Below, one piece after another: positions 9,138 to 18,104 of a DNA stretch of 64,000 nt. The DNA lies in IMG/VR virus record IMGVR_UViG_3300046171_000182, positions 1-64,000 of that record. One strand, 5' to 3'. Each line of letters opens with the position of its first letter. The stretch's first letter is position 1. This stretch comes from a virus. The notes below the pieces were generated by a model, which was not told the origin of the DNA, ran no database searches, and saw nothing but the letters and a program-made list of their open reading frames with translations. A program made the position numbers and the translations under genes.

Positions 9138-9476
9138 ATGGCAGCAACATTTCATACTAGCTTTCAACATAATGTGGGTAAAACTACACATACCTTGTAT
9201 ACGGCTCCAACAGGATTGACAGGACGTCATCTTGTTGTTAGTTGTGTTGCTACAAATATATTTGGTTCCGCTTTACCAATAACCGTAAAGTTAGTTAGAG
9301 GAGCAACCGAAGTATTCTTAGCTTATAATAAAAGAATTTTAGCTAATGATACTGTAGATCTTCTTATAAATAACTCTAAGATCATGATAGAGGAATATGA
9401 TGAAATTCACACATCGGCTCCCGCTGACAATGCTTTCAGTATAATCATGACAATGGTAGAGGAAGTTGAAACATGA
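9138..9476 (+). CDS. Small virion structural protein, unknown
   Basis: The 112-residue protein, following a late promoter, is beta-rich with no charge clusters or membrane segments (VGKTTHTLYTAPTGLTGRH..). A similar opening, 'TLYTAP.G....', recurs at the N-terminus of the 14002 fibre protein as 'LVYTVPAGKSLVGSLF', suggesting a shared small beta domain used in tail-tip proteins. It overlaps the next gene by 4 bases (ATGA). Confidence 0.55.
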   Translation: MAATFHTSFQHNVGKTTHTLYTAPTGLTGRHLVVSCVATNIFGSALPITVKLVRGATEVFLAYNKRILANDTVDLLINNSKIMIEEYDEIHTSAPADNAFSIIMTMVEEVET

Positions 9477-9751
9477 GTGGTAGCGATAACGGTGTTTATG
9501 GACATGATAATCAAGGTGGTATCTATGAAGGTACCGCGTATCATGATAAAACATTCTACGGTTTTAAACTAAGTCCAGAAACTGGAGATTGTACTGTAGA
9601 TGTTATTCGAAGCGATGATAGCGATGCTATCATTCTACCTCAACCAGATAATATTGGCGGCGACGATTATAAAGCGCATCTCTTTAGCATGGATGCAATA
9701 GATTTTGAATTTAACCATAGTACTGGCCATTTAAAGATGAAATTTCTCTAA
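9473..9751 (+). CDS. Small acidic structural protein, unknown
   Basis: This 92-residue protein starts at an ATG overlapping the upstream TGA. It is acidic and Gly/Asp-rich at the N-terminus, with a predicted beta-rich remainder (KLSPETGDCTVDVIRSDDSD). It lies between fibre genes and is probably a minor fibre or attachment protein. No family was recognised. Confidence 0.5.
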   Translation: MSGSDNGVYGHDNQGGIYEGTAYHDKTFYGFKLSPETGDCTVDVIRSDDSDAIILPQPDNIGGDDYKAHLFSMDAIDFEFNHSTGHLKMKFL

Positions 9752-9783
9752 TAAATAGCAGTATAGTAATATAGGATCGACAG

Positions 9784-11598
9784 ATGGCAACTATTATAGA
9801 CCTCGGTAAGTTAAGATTTCATTTTGCAGGTGAGTGGAATTCCGGCACCACATATGAAATTAACGACATCGTAAAGTACGGTGGTAACGTATACGTTTAT
9901 AGTAACATAGCAAGGACAAATGGTAACTTACCAACCGACCCTGAATATTGGGCATTGATGGTTGAAGGGTTTAAGTTTAGATCAGACTGGGATGGTGCAA
10001 CACAATATCGTGTTGGTGATGGTATTGCGCATGGTGGTGTTATATACATTGCTGTTGCAGATTCGCAAAACCAAGTTCCACCTAACGCAACATATTGGAG
10101 TCAGTTTGCTGATGGTATCCAATGGGAAGGTGAGTGGGCTAATACTAGTGTTTATCAAGCAAGTGATGTTGTAAAGTACGGCGCTCAAGCATATATCGCT
10201 AAACAAGATGTCCCGGTTGGAACCGATCCTACCAACGCTACATATTGGGAAACATTTGTAAGTGGTATCAGTGCTGAAGGCGTATGGAATGTCGGTACAG
10301 ATTATGTCCCTGGAGACTTAGTTGCATACGGTGCAAACATATATCGTTGTATCGCTAACACTACAGCTAACATTCCAACCAATACCACCTACTTTGAATT
10401 ATTTCAAACCGGGAATGACTTTCAGGGTGTCTGGTCAGCAGCTACTAGCTATCTAATTGGACAAACTGTTCGTTACGGTGGTAATGTATATAAAGCTAAA
10501 CAAGATAATCTTGCTTCTACTCCAGACACCTTTACCAATGCTTGGGAAATCTTTACAACTGGAGTAAACAACAGAGGTAATTGGACATCTACTACTCAGT
10601 ATCATATAAATGACGTTGTTGCTCATGGTGGTAACACATACATTTCTCTTATCTCTCACACAGCTGGTGTGTTTGACACAGACTTAGCAGCTGGTAAATG
10701 GCAAAAATTTAATAGTGGTGTACGCTATATGGGTGCCTGGACTTCAGGTACTCAATATTTAAAAGATGACATTGTTAGTGAAAGTGTTAGTACGTACATT
10801 GCAAATCAAGATCACACTGCAGGCGCAGACTTCTTTATTGATTTTAATACGAATAATTATTGGAATAACTTTGTGGTTGGTGCTAGCTATGTGCTTCCAG
10901 CAACAGCAGGAAATGCAGGTAAATATCTACAAACACCAGATGGAACAAACTATAGTTGGCAGTTTGCAGGTGCTAATGATAAAATCTTTTATGTGGCAGA
11001 AGATCCAACAAGTTCTGCAGATGATTCAGATCACGGTGCAACAGTAGACTTTGCTTTTGCAAGTGTAAGATTTGCTTGTGATTACATCAACTCAGATCTC
11101 GCAAACAGAACGCCTGCTACTATCTTTATTAAAGACGGTGTATATAACGAACAACTTCCAATCCATATTCCGGCCGAGGTAACTATTGTAGGTGACGGAC
11201 AACGTAACTGTGTTATTCAACCAGATACAACTACAGACATTGGTTTTGGTGCTGGTATATCTGGTGATGGTACAACACCAAATAACGAACAAACAATGTT
11301 CTTTGTGAACAGTGGTACAATGATTCTAGGTTTAAACTTAAAAGGTTTAACAGGATTTTCTTTAGGATCAACAACACCTACAGATCCTAACGATGCAACT
11401 ATCAAAGGTGTCTACTTTAGATTAGAACCAGGTGCTACGATTCTTAAATCACCATATATCAAAGAATCAAGCGCGTTCTCTTCAGGCGGTGTTGGCGCAA
11501 TTGTTGACGGTTCCTGTTGTCAACAGCGGTCTTCCTGGTTCAATGGTTTTCCATACATACACGCAAGTGCACGATGGAGGTATTGGTTTCTGGATTAA
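9784..11598 (+). CDS. Giant tail fibre/adhesin, N-terminal part (frameshifted gene, continues at 11516-13981)
   Basis: From ATG 9784 the product begins with seven modules of about 50 residues following 'W.s.t.Y..gDiV.yGg.vY.a......t..YW..f..G' (residues about 9-375). These resemble the carbohydrate-binding CBM5/12-type fold used in phage adhesins. Next comes a linker 'GKYLQTPDGTNYSWQ' and the start of a beta-helix-like region ('ATIFIKDGVYNEQLPIHIP'). At 11512-11515 one extra base (TTCCTG for expected TTCTG or similar) throws the frame; the last residues from about 'CCQQRSSWF' on are out-of-frame. With the base removed, it joins the second half to make a protein of about 1398 residues. Confidence 0.7.
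   Translation: MATIIDLGKLRFHFAGEWNSGTTYEINDIVKYGGNVYVYSNIARTNGNLPTDPEYWALMVEGFKFRSDWDGATQYRVGDGIAHGGVIYIAVADSQNQVPPNATYWSQFADGIQWEGEWANTSVYQASDVVKYGAQAYIAKQDVPVGTDPTNATYWETFVSGISAEGVWNVGTDYVPGDLVAYGANIYRCIANTTANIPTNTTYFELFQTGNDFQGVWSAATSYLIGQTVRYGGNVYKAKQDNLASTPDTFTNAWEIFTTGVNNRGNWTSTTQYHINDVVAHGGNTYISLISHTAGVFDTDLAAGKWQKFNSGVRYMGAWTSGTQYLKDDIVSESVSTYIANQDHTAGADFFIDFNTNNYWNNFVVGASYVLPATAGNAGKYLQTPDGTNYSWQFAGANDKIFYVAEDPTSSADDSDHGATVDFAFASVRFACDYINSDLANRTPATIFIKDGVYNEQLPIHIPAEVTIVGDGQRNCVIQPDTTTDIGFGAGISGDGTTPNNEQTMFFVNSGTMILGLNLKGLTGFSLGSTTPTDPNDATIKGVYFRLEPGATILKSPYIKESSAFSSGGVGAIVDGSCCQQRSSWFNGFPYIHASARWRYWFLD
9811..10890 (+). repeat. Seven coding modules of about 50 residues (CBM5/12-like)
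   Basis: The encoded modules each open with a Trp (GEWNSGTTY, SDWDGATQY, GEWANTSVY, GVWNVGTDY, GVWSAATSY, GNWTSTTQY, GAWTSGTQY) and close with 'YW..f..G'. DNA-level identity is moderate, so these are diverged repeats rather than a recent expansion. They probably bind surface glycan in a row. Confidence 0.7.
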
Positions 11599-13981
11599 AG
11601 ATAACGGTCTTGCTGAGATTGTATCTTGCTTTACTTACTATTGTGATATGGGATTTGTATCAAGTGGTGGTGGTAAAATTCGTGCGCTAAACTGTAACAA
11701 CAGTTACGGAACGTATGGTACTATCAGTACAGGTTACGATAGTGACGAACTTCCAGTAAATGGTTACATGTATGGTGATACACTAACATATGATCCTTCA
11801 TCGCTAACATCTTCTGACGGATTTACGGTTGGTGATACTATTACAGGTCCGGCAAAGACTGGTAGTAGAGTTGTAACAGATATGAGTATTGCTACTCAAG
11901 CTGTTATTACTACTAAGTTAGATGCTACCGTATCAGCTGTCACACAAGCAAGCCCAGGACAAGTTACAACTTCAGCTGCTCATGGATTTGAAACCGGTCA
12001 AAGTATTAAGTTTACCGGTGTGGGTGGTATGACAGAATTAAATGGTAATAGTTATACTATTACCGTAGTAGATACAACAAACTTTACAATTGGTGCTGAT
12101 ACCACAGGATTTGCATCTTTCACATCAGGTGGTACAGCCACTCTCGGTGGAGCTCACGGTCTATCAGACGGTGATATGATTTCATTTAGTAATGTTGGTG
12201 AAACAGCATGGCAAACACTTCTAGGTGATTATGCAGCTGCCGATAAACGAGCTTGGTATGCAGATATACAAGATAGTAACTCGTTTAAGCTAGCTTCAAA
12301 CTATGACTTAACTAACTATTTTGATACGAGATCAGAAGCTGGTTGGGGTTTTGTCATTGTAAACTTCACAGATGCTACACGATCTAATCCAGTTCGAGTA
12401 ACCGCACCAAGTCATGGATTTTCTTCAGGCGATCAAATGACTGAAGTCAAAGATGTTGTAGGTATGACCGAACTAAACGGTAATAACTATTATGTTAGCG
12501 TAATTAATGCAAACACAATAGATCTTTACTCAGACGCTGGATTAACAACTGCTGTTAATGGTGTTGGCTATAATTCTTACACATCTGGTGGTAATGGTAC
12601 AAGAACACTAACAGGTACATCACTAACTGCGTGTGATTTTAGAGTTGATGATGCTTTAGTTGCAACAGTTAAAAACATTCAGACAAACCTAGTAACTAAC
12701 CACAGACTAATTATATCAGATCAAAAACGAGGTCTATCAGGACAAACAATTAAAGTCAATGTTGGTCCCCCAGAATATTTGGGAACAGGGAACAGATTCT
12801 ACTTTAACGGTCAAATTAATCTAGCGTTTAATGGCTATGATGAACGTCAATATATCTTTGAGCAGAACGATGCATCAAATGTTGGGCATCCAATGTATCT
12901 TGCTGATACCGCAAACTCAACTGGCGGCGCTAATGCATGGTCAACTGGTGTAAGTTATTATTTAGATGGACAGCCAGTAGCTGACTTAGCAGCTTATGTT
13001 TCAGGATTTGCAGCAGCTACTGCTAGAGAAGTAAGATTCAAGATTGCTGCAGGACAAAGTGGATCATTACCATCAGTCTATATGTGCTGCCATACTCATG
13101 CAAATATGGGTGATGGACAGTTATATATAAATGCAGCAAGTGCAACTGAAAAAGAAAGATTTATTGGTAACCATCCAGTATTCTATCCATTCTCCGTCGG
13201 AGATTCGATTGATGCTCAAGATGCTCAGGGTGCAGTTCTTGCTGGAAATGGAAACTTAGGTCAATTCGGTTTCTCACTTTCTTTAGGGGGATTAAAAGAA
13301 GAGCCAAGAGCAGGTGGTAGTATCCAGTTTACTACTGGACCATCATATGACAGTGATAACTCAACTTATCTAAGTAATCCAAGATTAGGTGAAGATGATC
13401 GTAGTTATATTATCACATCAGTAAGTGGATATGACTCAAGTAATGATCCGAGAGTTGGTGGTACAGCCACTCTAACACTGAGCCAAGAAAAATTAAATAC
13501 TGACCCAGCATATTATGGTCAGCACTTTAACATTAGATATAACTACTCACAAGTTCGTATGACAGGTCACGACTTCTTGAGTATTGGTACAGGTGGTAAA
13601 TCAACTACTAACTATCCAGGTGAACCAACTCAAGCAGCTGCACAAGGTAACGAAGTTACAGAGACACTTCCAGGTCGTGTTTATTATGCAAGTACAGACC
13701 AAGATGGTAACTTTAGAGTTGGTAACTTCTTTAGAATTGATCAGGCAACTGGTCGAGCTACATTGGATGCAAGTGCATTTGATCTCTCTGGTTTGACATC
13801 ATTGAGACTTGGTTCAATTGGTGCTCAGTTAGGTGAAAATATTAATGAGTTTAGTGCTGATGGCACTCTATCCGGAAACAGCAACACGGCTGTTCCAACA
13901 GAACAAGCAGTTAAGACATATGTAGATAATAGACCCGCGGCCATCTCGGCGTCTAAAGTTACCTTTATAGGAACATTTTAA
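11432..13981 (+). CDS. Giant tail fibre/adhesin, C-terminal part (same gene as 9784, after frameshift)
   Basis: The frame is open from 11432, but genuine coding in this frame begins at about 11516, where 'VVNSGLPGSMVFHTY' follows on from 'GVGAIVDGS' of the preceding frame. The region encodes a right-handed beta-helix-like segment, two copies of a beta domain with 'HGF..GQ.I.F..V.GMTELNGN.Y.I.V.....F' (about 12000 and 12420), and a C-terminal phage fibre end 'TAVPTEQAVKTYVDNR', a pattern common at fibre C-termini. There is no independent ribosome-binding site, so this is not a separate gene. Confidence 0.7.
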   Translation: MLRFLNHHISKNQARSLQAVLAQLLTVPVVNSGLPGSMVFHTYTQVHDGGIGFWIKDNGLAEIVSCFTYYCDMGFVSSGGGKIRALNCNNSYGTYGTISTGYDSDELPVNGYMYGDTLTYDPSSLTSSDGFTVGDTITGPAKTGSRVVTDMSIATQAVITTKLDATVSAVTQASPGQVTTSAAHGFETGQSIKFTGVGGMTELNGNSYTITVVDTTNFTIGADTTGFASFTSGGTATLGGAHGLSDGDMISFSNVGETAWQTLLGDYAAADKRAWYADIQDSNSFKLASNYDLTNYFDTRSEAGWGFVIVNFTDATRSNPVRVTAPSHGFSSGDQMTEVKDVVGMTELNGNNYYVSVINANTIDLYSDAGLTTAVNGVGYNSYTSGGNGTRTLTGTSLTACDFRVDDALVATVKNIQTNLVTNHRLIISDQKRGLSGQTIKVNVGPPEYLGTGNRFYFNGQINLAFNGYDERQYIFEQNDASNVGHPMYLADTANSTGGANAWSTGVSYYLDGQPVADLAAYVSGFAAATAREVRFKIAAGQSGSLPSVYMCCHTHANMGDGQLYINAASATEKERFIGNHPVFYPFSVGDSIDAQDAQGAVLAGNGNLGQFGFSLSLGGLKEEPRAGGSIQFTTGPSYDSDNSTYLSNPRLGEDDRSYIITSVSGYDSSNDPRVGGTATLTLSQEKLNTDPAYYGQHFNIRYNYSQVRMTGHDFLSIGTGGKSTTNYPGEPTQAAAQGNEVTETLPGRVYYASTDQDGNFRVGNFFRIDQATGRATLDASAFDLSGLTSLRLGSIGAQLGENINEFSADGTLSGNSNTAVPTEQAVKTYVDNRPAAISASKVTFIGTF

Positions 13982-14001
13982 TAATTTAAGGAAAATTAAA
14001 A

Positions 14002-15525
14002 ATGACACAATCTCGACTTGCGTCTGCTAAAATTACTAAGAACACAAACCAATTAGTGTATACTGTTCCTGCAGGTAAATCTTTAGTAGGCTCTCTTTTT
14101 ATAAGAAATTTTAATGCTGATGGAAATGCAGCAACCATAGATATCGCAACTACACAAGGTACTCTTGGCGCAGACTTCCAAGAAGCTATTTTGACTAGTA
14201 ATACAACTAATTTCACTAATAATGCTACTGTTCCTATAGGTCAAGATATTCAAGGCGCGCCTTTAGCTCAAGGTGGTAGACTTACCGGTGATTTTAGAGC
14301 TAACTATAGTTATGGTAATCAGTATGCTCATTATAATGAAGCTACTGATACCTGCACGTTTAACGTATATAACGACCAACATGGTAGCGGTCAATATATT
14401 ACGAACAACCAGTATATGGAAGGTAATTATCAGATTTCAGGGTTTTATGGAACAACTGATTATATGATGATTCAGGAAAATAGGCGTGTAAGAAAATTTA
14501 GCGCTCCCCCCTGGACTTTTAGCACCAGTGGGAATTTTTCTAGTTCTAGTAGTCCTTATCTTTCAGGTGGATGGGATGGTAATGATCTAGACTATTATCA
14601 ATATGGCGGTCAAGGTTATAAAGACGGTTATATGTCTATGAATGATAATGGTTACATTACTTACTTGTATAATATTGATCAAAGTACATCGTTTAGTAGT
14701 GGTAGTAAAGTAAATGAAACAAATACTTCTCAATCTTTTTATTGGCAAGAAAACCAGCTTGGAGGAAAGGTTACTAAAGGTTCACTTTCTATAATTCCAA
14801 CAGCAAAAAGAACTAGTTCCCAAGGATTGTGGTTTGTTGTGCACGGAAATTACAACAGTAATGGTAGTATGTGTATGCAATGGATTCCTTTCTATGACTC
14901 TTCTGGAAATATTAGAACAAATTCTAGTAGCAGAGCTGGTTGGTATGGACAAGTTAATGCTTTGGCAACAACGGATAATGAATCCGAGTGGTATTGGATA
15001 CGTCCTGTAGGTGACTACGTTTATTGCGCTTCAGCATCTCAAGATGTATTTAGAGCGCCTCTTTCTTCTGGTCTAGAGTGGCAAAATCAATCTAATTGGT
15101 CTAAAGTTACTTCTAGTGTAGTACCTTCTGGAAAAACTATTAACGAACACTTTCCGTTTATAGAAACTCCTGAAGGCATTGGTTATGGTGCTTGCACAGA
15201 TGGAAGCATTATTACTAGTTTAGATGATGGTGCAACTTGGTCTCAAGTGGATGTTGCAACAATGACAGGGATTACTACAACAGCAGGTGCCCAAGCAGCC
15301 GGTAAAGATTCGAAAGGTGCATCTGCAATTTACTCAGCTGATGGAAAATATGAGACGTCTAAAGCTATTAGAGGAAAATTAGAAGATGCTGTTGAAGTTG
15401 ATATGAATCTTGCTGCTTCAGGACATTTAGAGCATAGAGGACTAATACTTAATGCAGGTGACAAAGTTTATGTTCAATCATCCGAAGATGGTGTAGTAGC
15501 TCAACTTTATGGATATGAGGAGTAA
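14002..15525 (+). CDS. Tail fibre or tail-tip protein with BNR-like segment
   Basis: The ATG at 14002 is preceded by TAAGGAAAATT. The 507-residue protein has an N-terminal beta domain (about 1-75, 'KITKNTNQLVYTVPAGKSL'), a long Tyr/Asn/Ser/Gly-rich central region, and a C-terminal 'SIITSLDDGATWSQVD', which matches an Asp-box/BNR turn (S-x-D-x-G-x-T-W) found in beta-propeller sialidase-like adhesins. A single Asp box does not prove hydrolase activity. It is immediately followed by the glycine-rich adhesin, so it may form the fibre tip assembly. Confidence 0.6.
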   Translation: MTQSRLASAKITKNTNQLVYTVPAGKSLVGSLFIRNFNADGNAATIDIATTQGTLGADFQEAILTSNTTNFTNNATVPIGQDIQGAPLAQGGRLTGDFRANYSYGNQYAHYNEATDTCTFNVYNDQHGSGQYITNNQYMEGNYQISGFYGTTDYMMIQENRRVRKFSAPPWTFSTSGNFSSSSSPYLSGGWDGNDLDYYQYGGQGYKDGYMSMNDNGYITYLYNIDQSTSFSSGSKVNETNTSQSFYWQENQLGGKVTKGSLSIIPTAKRTSSQGLWFVVHGNYNSNGSMCMQWIPFYDSSGNIRTNSSSRAGWYGQVNALATTDNESEWYWIRPVGDYVYCASASQDVFRAPLSSGLEWQNQSNWSKVTSSVVPSGKTINEHFPFIETPEGIGYGACTDGSIITSLDDGATWSQVDVATMTGITTTAGAQAAGKDSKGASAIYSADGKYETSKAIRGKLEDAVEVDMNLAASGHLEHRGLILNAGDKVYVQSSEDGVVAQLYGYEE

Positions 15526-15530
15526 AATAA

Positions 15531-16385
15531 ATGAGTAGATATATAACAGGAACCGGCGGCGGTGGTACCGGTGGCGGTGGTGCCGGCGGAACTGTTCGTC
15601 AAGAACGATTCCTTACATCAGGAACTTTTACTGTTCCTTCAGGAGTAACTTCTGCTGAAGTTTTAGTTGTTGGAGGCGGCGGCGGCGGTGGTCGTGGATC
15701 TTCTTGGCAGATATCCTGCCCAGGTGGCGGTGGTCAAGGTGGTCAAGTTAAAATCGAAGTAGTTAATTTAACAGGAATATCGTCATGCGCGGTCATTGTT
15801 GGTTCAGGCGGTAGTCGCGCAAACGGCTCATCTAGTGATTCATATAATGGTCAACCTGGTGGTAGATCTTCTTTTAGTTACGGTGGCTCTTCAGTTGAAT
15901 GTGTAGGTGGTCGTCAAGGTGTCTGTGGTGGTGTTGGTGGACAAGGTGGACCACATTGGCAAGGAAATTATAACAACAGTCAATCTCCAGATGGTGATAA
16001 CTATGGAGAGTACAACGAAGCTTGGCATAATAGTAATGGCCATACTCGTGGTGCTGGTGGTCATGGTCGAAACAGTAGTGGTCATGGACACAATGCTAGA
16101 CAAGACGGAATGAATGGCATGGCTGGTTATGGCGGCGGCGGTGGCGGTGGCTACTACGATACTAACAACTATAATGGTTTTGGCGGCGGTGGTGCTGATG
16201 GAGGCGGTATTTCTACCAACTATGACTGGTGGCACGGTCAACCTGGAGCTAATAACACTAGCCAAGCTTATTTCAAAACAGGGCAACCCAACACAGGTGG
16301 CGGTGGTGCGGGAGGCAATTACCCAAATAATGAATATGGCGGCCATGGCGGTTCTGGTATCGTTATTGTCACTTATTCGGTTTAA
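15531..16385 (+). CDS. Glycine-rich tail-tip adhesin
   Basis: The 284-residue protein starts with a polyglycine stretch, then 'TFTVPSGVTSAEVLVVGG' followed by repeated Gly tracts (GGGGG, YGGGGGGGYY, GGGGADGGG). The 'sGtf.vP.gvt...v.vvGgGGgG' opening is the hallmark of phage glycine-rich adhesin domains. It is functionally analogous to gp38-type adhesins of T2/S16, where polyglycine-II helices support variable receptor-binding loops. Gly codons are mostly GGY, so the segment is much more GC-rich than its surroundings. It should be the receptor-binding tip. Confidence 0.7.
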   Translation: MSRYITGTGGGGTGGGGAGGTVRQERFLTSGTFTVPSGVTSAEVLVVGGGGGGGRGSSWQISCPGGGGQGGQVKIEVVNLTGISSCAVIVGSGGSRANGSSSDSYNGQPGGRSSFSYGGSSVECVGGRQGVCGGVGGQGGPHWQGNYNNSQSPDGDNYGEYNEAWHNSNGHTRGAGGHGRNSSGHGHNARQDGMNGMAGYGGGGGGGYYDTNNYNGFGGGGADGGGISTNYDWWHGQPGANNTSQAYFKTGQPNTGGGGAGGNYPNNEYGGHGGSGIVIVTYSV

Positions 16386-16396
16386 GGAGATACATA

Positions 16397-16888
16397 ATGG
16401 CAAATTTTAATATAATCCAACCTAAAGTAGCAGCTGATTCAGATGAAAGCTACAATCAACATATCATAAATGTAATTGTAGCTGATGATATGGCAGCTGC
16501 AGAATCTGTTACTGATACAGAAGTAAATTTAATTGTAGAAAAAACAGGAGAAGAAGGTATTGGATGGATATATAATCCTGATAATAGCTCAACTCCCTTT
16601 TCCGCGCCTGGAGTTGAAGTACCTGAAGGATTTGATCAAGCAGCTGCAAAAACACGTTTAAAACTAAATGTAAAACGAGAAGCAGCAATACGTATTGAAG
16701 CTCTTGCTTGGAAAATTGAAAGAGCAAGCGAGCAAGACGCAATTAATGGTACTACTACAATTAACGATGTTTATGCAGAAAGAGAAGCTATTCGAGTTAA
16801 AAGCAATGAAATTGAAACTGCTATAGATGCTGAAACAGATGATTTAACGATATACACTATGGGTACCGTAGTTAAGTTTGACGAATAA
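16397..16888 (+). CDS. Putative tail fibre assembly/chaperone-like protein
   Basis: ATG 16397 follows a TAAGGAGATAC ribosome-binding site. The 163-residue protein has a small N-terminal domain (about 1-75, with 'GIGWIYNPDNSSTPFSAPG') and a long helical C-terminus (KREAAIRIEALAWKIERA, about 95-145). This architecture, placed directly after an adhesin, resembles tail-fibre assembly proteins of other phages, but I cannot align it with a named family. Confidence 0.5.
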   Translation: MANFNIIQPKVAADSDESYNQHIINVIVADDMAAAESVTDTEVNLIVEKTGEEGIGWIYNPDNSSTPFSAPGVEVPEGFDQAAAKTRLKLNVKREAAIRIEALAWKIERASEQDAINGTTTINDVYAEREAIRVKSNEIETAIDAETDDLTIYTMGTVVKFDE

Positions 16889-16933
16889 AATAGATGATGC
16901 GGCGGCAGCTGCAGGTAGTTATGAGTAAATATT

Positions 16934-17464
16934 ATGGCACTTAGAGATCATATAAAAGAAAATCATGATCTTGCAGAAAATCACCCCTTTGTAAAACTTT
17001 TGTTTTCGGGGGGTGTTTCCTCAAAAATTTATGCTGAGTATTTGTTTAATCAATACTTAATGTATAATGTGTTAGAAAAAATTGCTTTAGAACAAGGCTT
17101 GTTAGAAGGTGTAGAAGACGTAATAAGAGCAAAATTAATATTAGAAGACTTTATAGAATTAAAAGAAACAGATATTAAAGTTCATGATTGTTCGTTAGAC
17201 TACATTAAATATATACAAACAAAAGTATCTAAAGACAATTTAATGGCACACATTTATGTGCGGCACTTTGGCGATTTATTTGGTGGACAAATGATGAAAA
17301 AAGTTGTTGTAGGCTCCGGTAAGATGTATGATTTTAAAAATAGATCAGAACTTATTCAAGAGCTAAGAAGTCGATTAGATGATGGTTTAGCAGACGAAGC
17401 TAATACAGTTATGCTTTGGGCAATTGAATTATTTCACGCTTTGGAAAAACGATTTGATCTTTGA
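16934..17464 (+). CDS. ho1: Heme oxygenase (biliverdin-forming)
   Basis: The 176-residue protein matches heme oxygenase: 'HDLAENHPFVK' near residues 11-21 aligns with the proximal-histidine segment (H-x-x-AEN-x-x-F) giving His11 as heme ligand, and 'HFGDLFGGQ' at 111-119 is the distal-helix GDLSGGQ-type signature. The enzyme opens heme to biliverdin IXalpha, CO and iron using reduced ferredoxin. It is slightly shorter than bacterial HOs (about 200-240). The downstream bilin reductase overlaps it, so biliverdin is presumably passed on. This is an auxiliary metabolic gene; known phage homologues occur in cyanophages and in uncultured marine phages. Confidence 0.85.
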   Translation: MALRDHIKENHDLAENHPFVKLLFSGGVSSKIYAEYLFNQYLMYNVLEKIALEQGLLEGVEDVIRAKLILEDFIELKETDIKVHDCSLDYIKYIQTKVSKDNLMAHIYVRHFGDLFGGQMMKKVVVGSGKMYDFKNRSELIQELRSRLDDGLADEANTVMLWAIELFHALEKRFDL

Positions 17465-18104
17465 AAAACTTGTGAACACTAGTGAAAAAATGAGAGAGCT
17501 TTTAGAATCTCTTTCTACTACTAAACACACCCACGATTTCCCCTGGCCTGCAACTACATACTATTCTCCTGACATTTGGCGTAGGGCCGACTTAGATATT
17601 ATTGATGCACGAGAAGATCGCAAATTGTGGATGATGCATTTGTGTGTCTATCCACATGTTAACGATCCTGCGCCGATTTACGGTTTTGATATTATTGCAG
17701 GACCAAATAAAGTAACCGGAGCATTTCACGACTTTAGTCCTATCGATCCTAACAGTCACATATTATCACAATTCAAAGAGAATGTACACAGTTTTATTCC
17801 ATCAAAGAAAAGAGAACTACCTGACTGGGCAAAGGCTATATTCAGCGGTTCTATGGTTTCAGCTGGAAATGTTAGAGATCCTGACGAACTACAAGAACTA
17901 TTAGATCTTGCTGTCAATAATTTAGAATACTTTGTAAATAATATAGGTCTTAGCACTGACAACGACTATACAGATAAACATAATTGGTACGCAATCAATC
18001 AGAAGAAGAATCCACATACTCCAAGAGTAATGGAAAATATGGGTGTAGCTCCTGATGTGGTTAGGAAATATATAGACGAATGCTTATTTCCTGAGATAAG
18101 CTAA
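17454..18104 (+). CDS. pcyX: Ferredoxin-dependent bilin reductase, PcyX/PebS-like (phycoerythrobilin synthase)
   Basis: The sequence aligns with the PcyA family: 'MHLCVYPHVNDPAPIYGFDIIAGP' corresponds to PcyA around His88-Asp105 (His62 and Asp79 counting from TTG 17454, same 17-residue spacing), and near the end 'NPHTPRVMENMG' matches the K-N-x-x-T-R-R-V-L helix. PcyA Glu76, needed for exovinyl reduction to phycocyanobilin, is not conserved (a hydrophobic residue at that spacing), as expected for enzymes yielding phycoerythrobilin. TTG 17454 has GGA 8 bases upstream and overlaps ho1; ATG 17490 is the alternative, and TTG 17424 the longest. PcyX proteins were described from uncultured marine phages thought to infect alphaproteobacteria. 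It converges with the minus-strand carbamoyltransferase, ends overlapping by 21 bases. Confidence 0.8.
   Translation: MIFEKLVNTSEKMRELLESLSTTKHTHDFPWPATTYYSPDIWRRADLDIIDAREDRKLWMMHLCVYPHVNDPAPIYGFDIIAGPNKVTGAFHDFSPIDPNSHILSQFKENVHSFIPSKKRELPDWAKAIFSGSMVSAGNVRDPDELQELLDLAVNNLEYFVNNIGLSTDNDYTDKHNWYAINQKKNPHTPRVMENMGVAPDVVRKYIDECLFPEIS

Noticed and set aside
9750-9757. AATAAATA as another late promoter before 9784
   Set aside because: It differs from the seven exact boxes at the first base; could be functional but is expected by chance in AT-rich gaps. The same applies to AATAAATA near 34578.
15891-16403. 170-codon open frame on the minus strand inside the glycine-rich adhesin
   Set aside because: Its Thr/Ile/Ser-rich product is the reverse complement of GGT-rich glycine tracts, which contain few stops; no ribosome site or family features.
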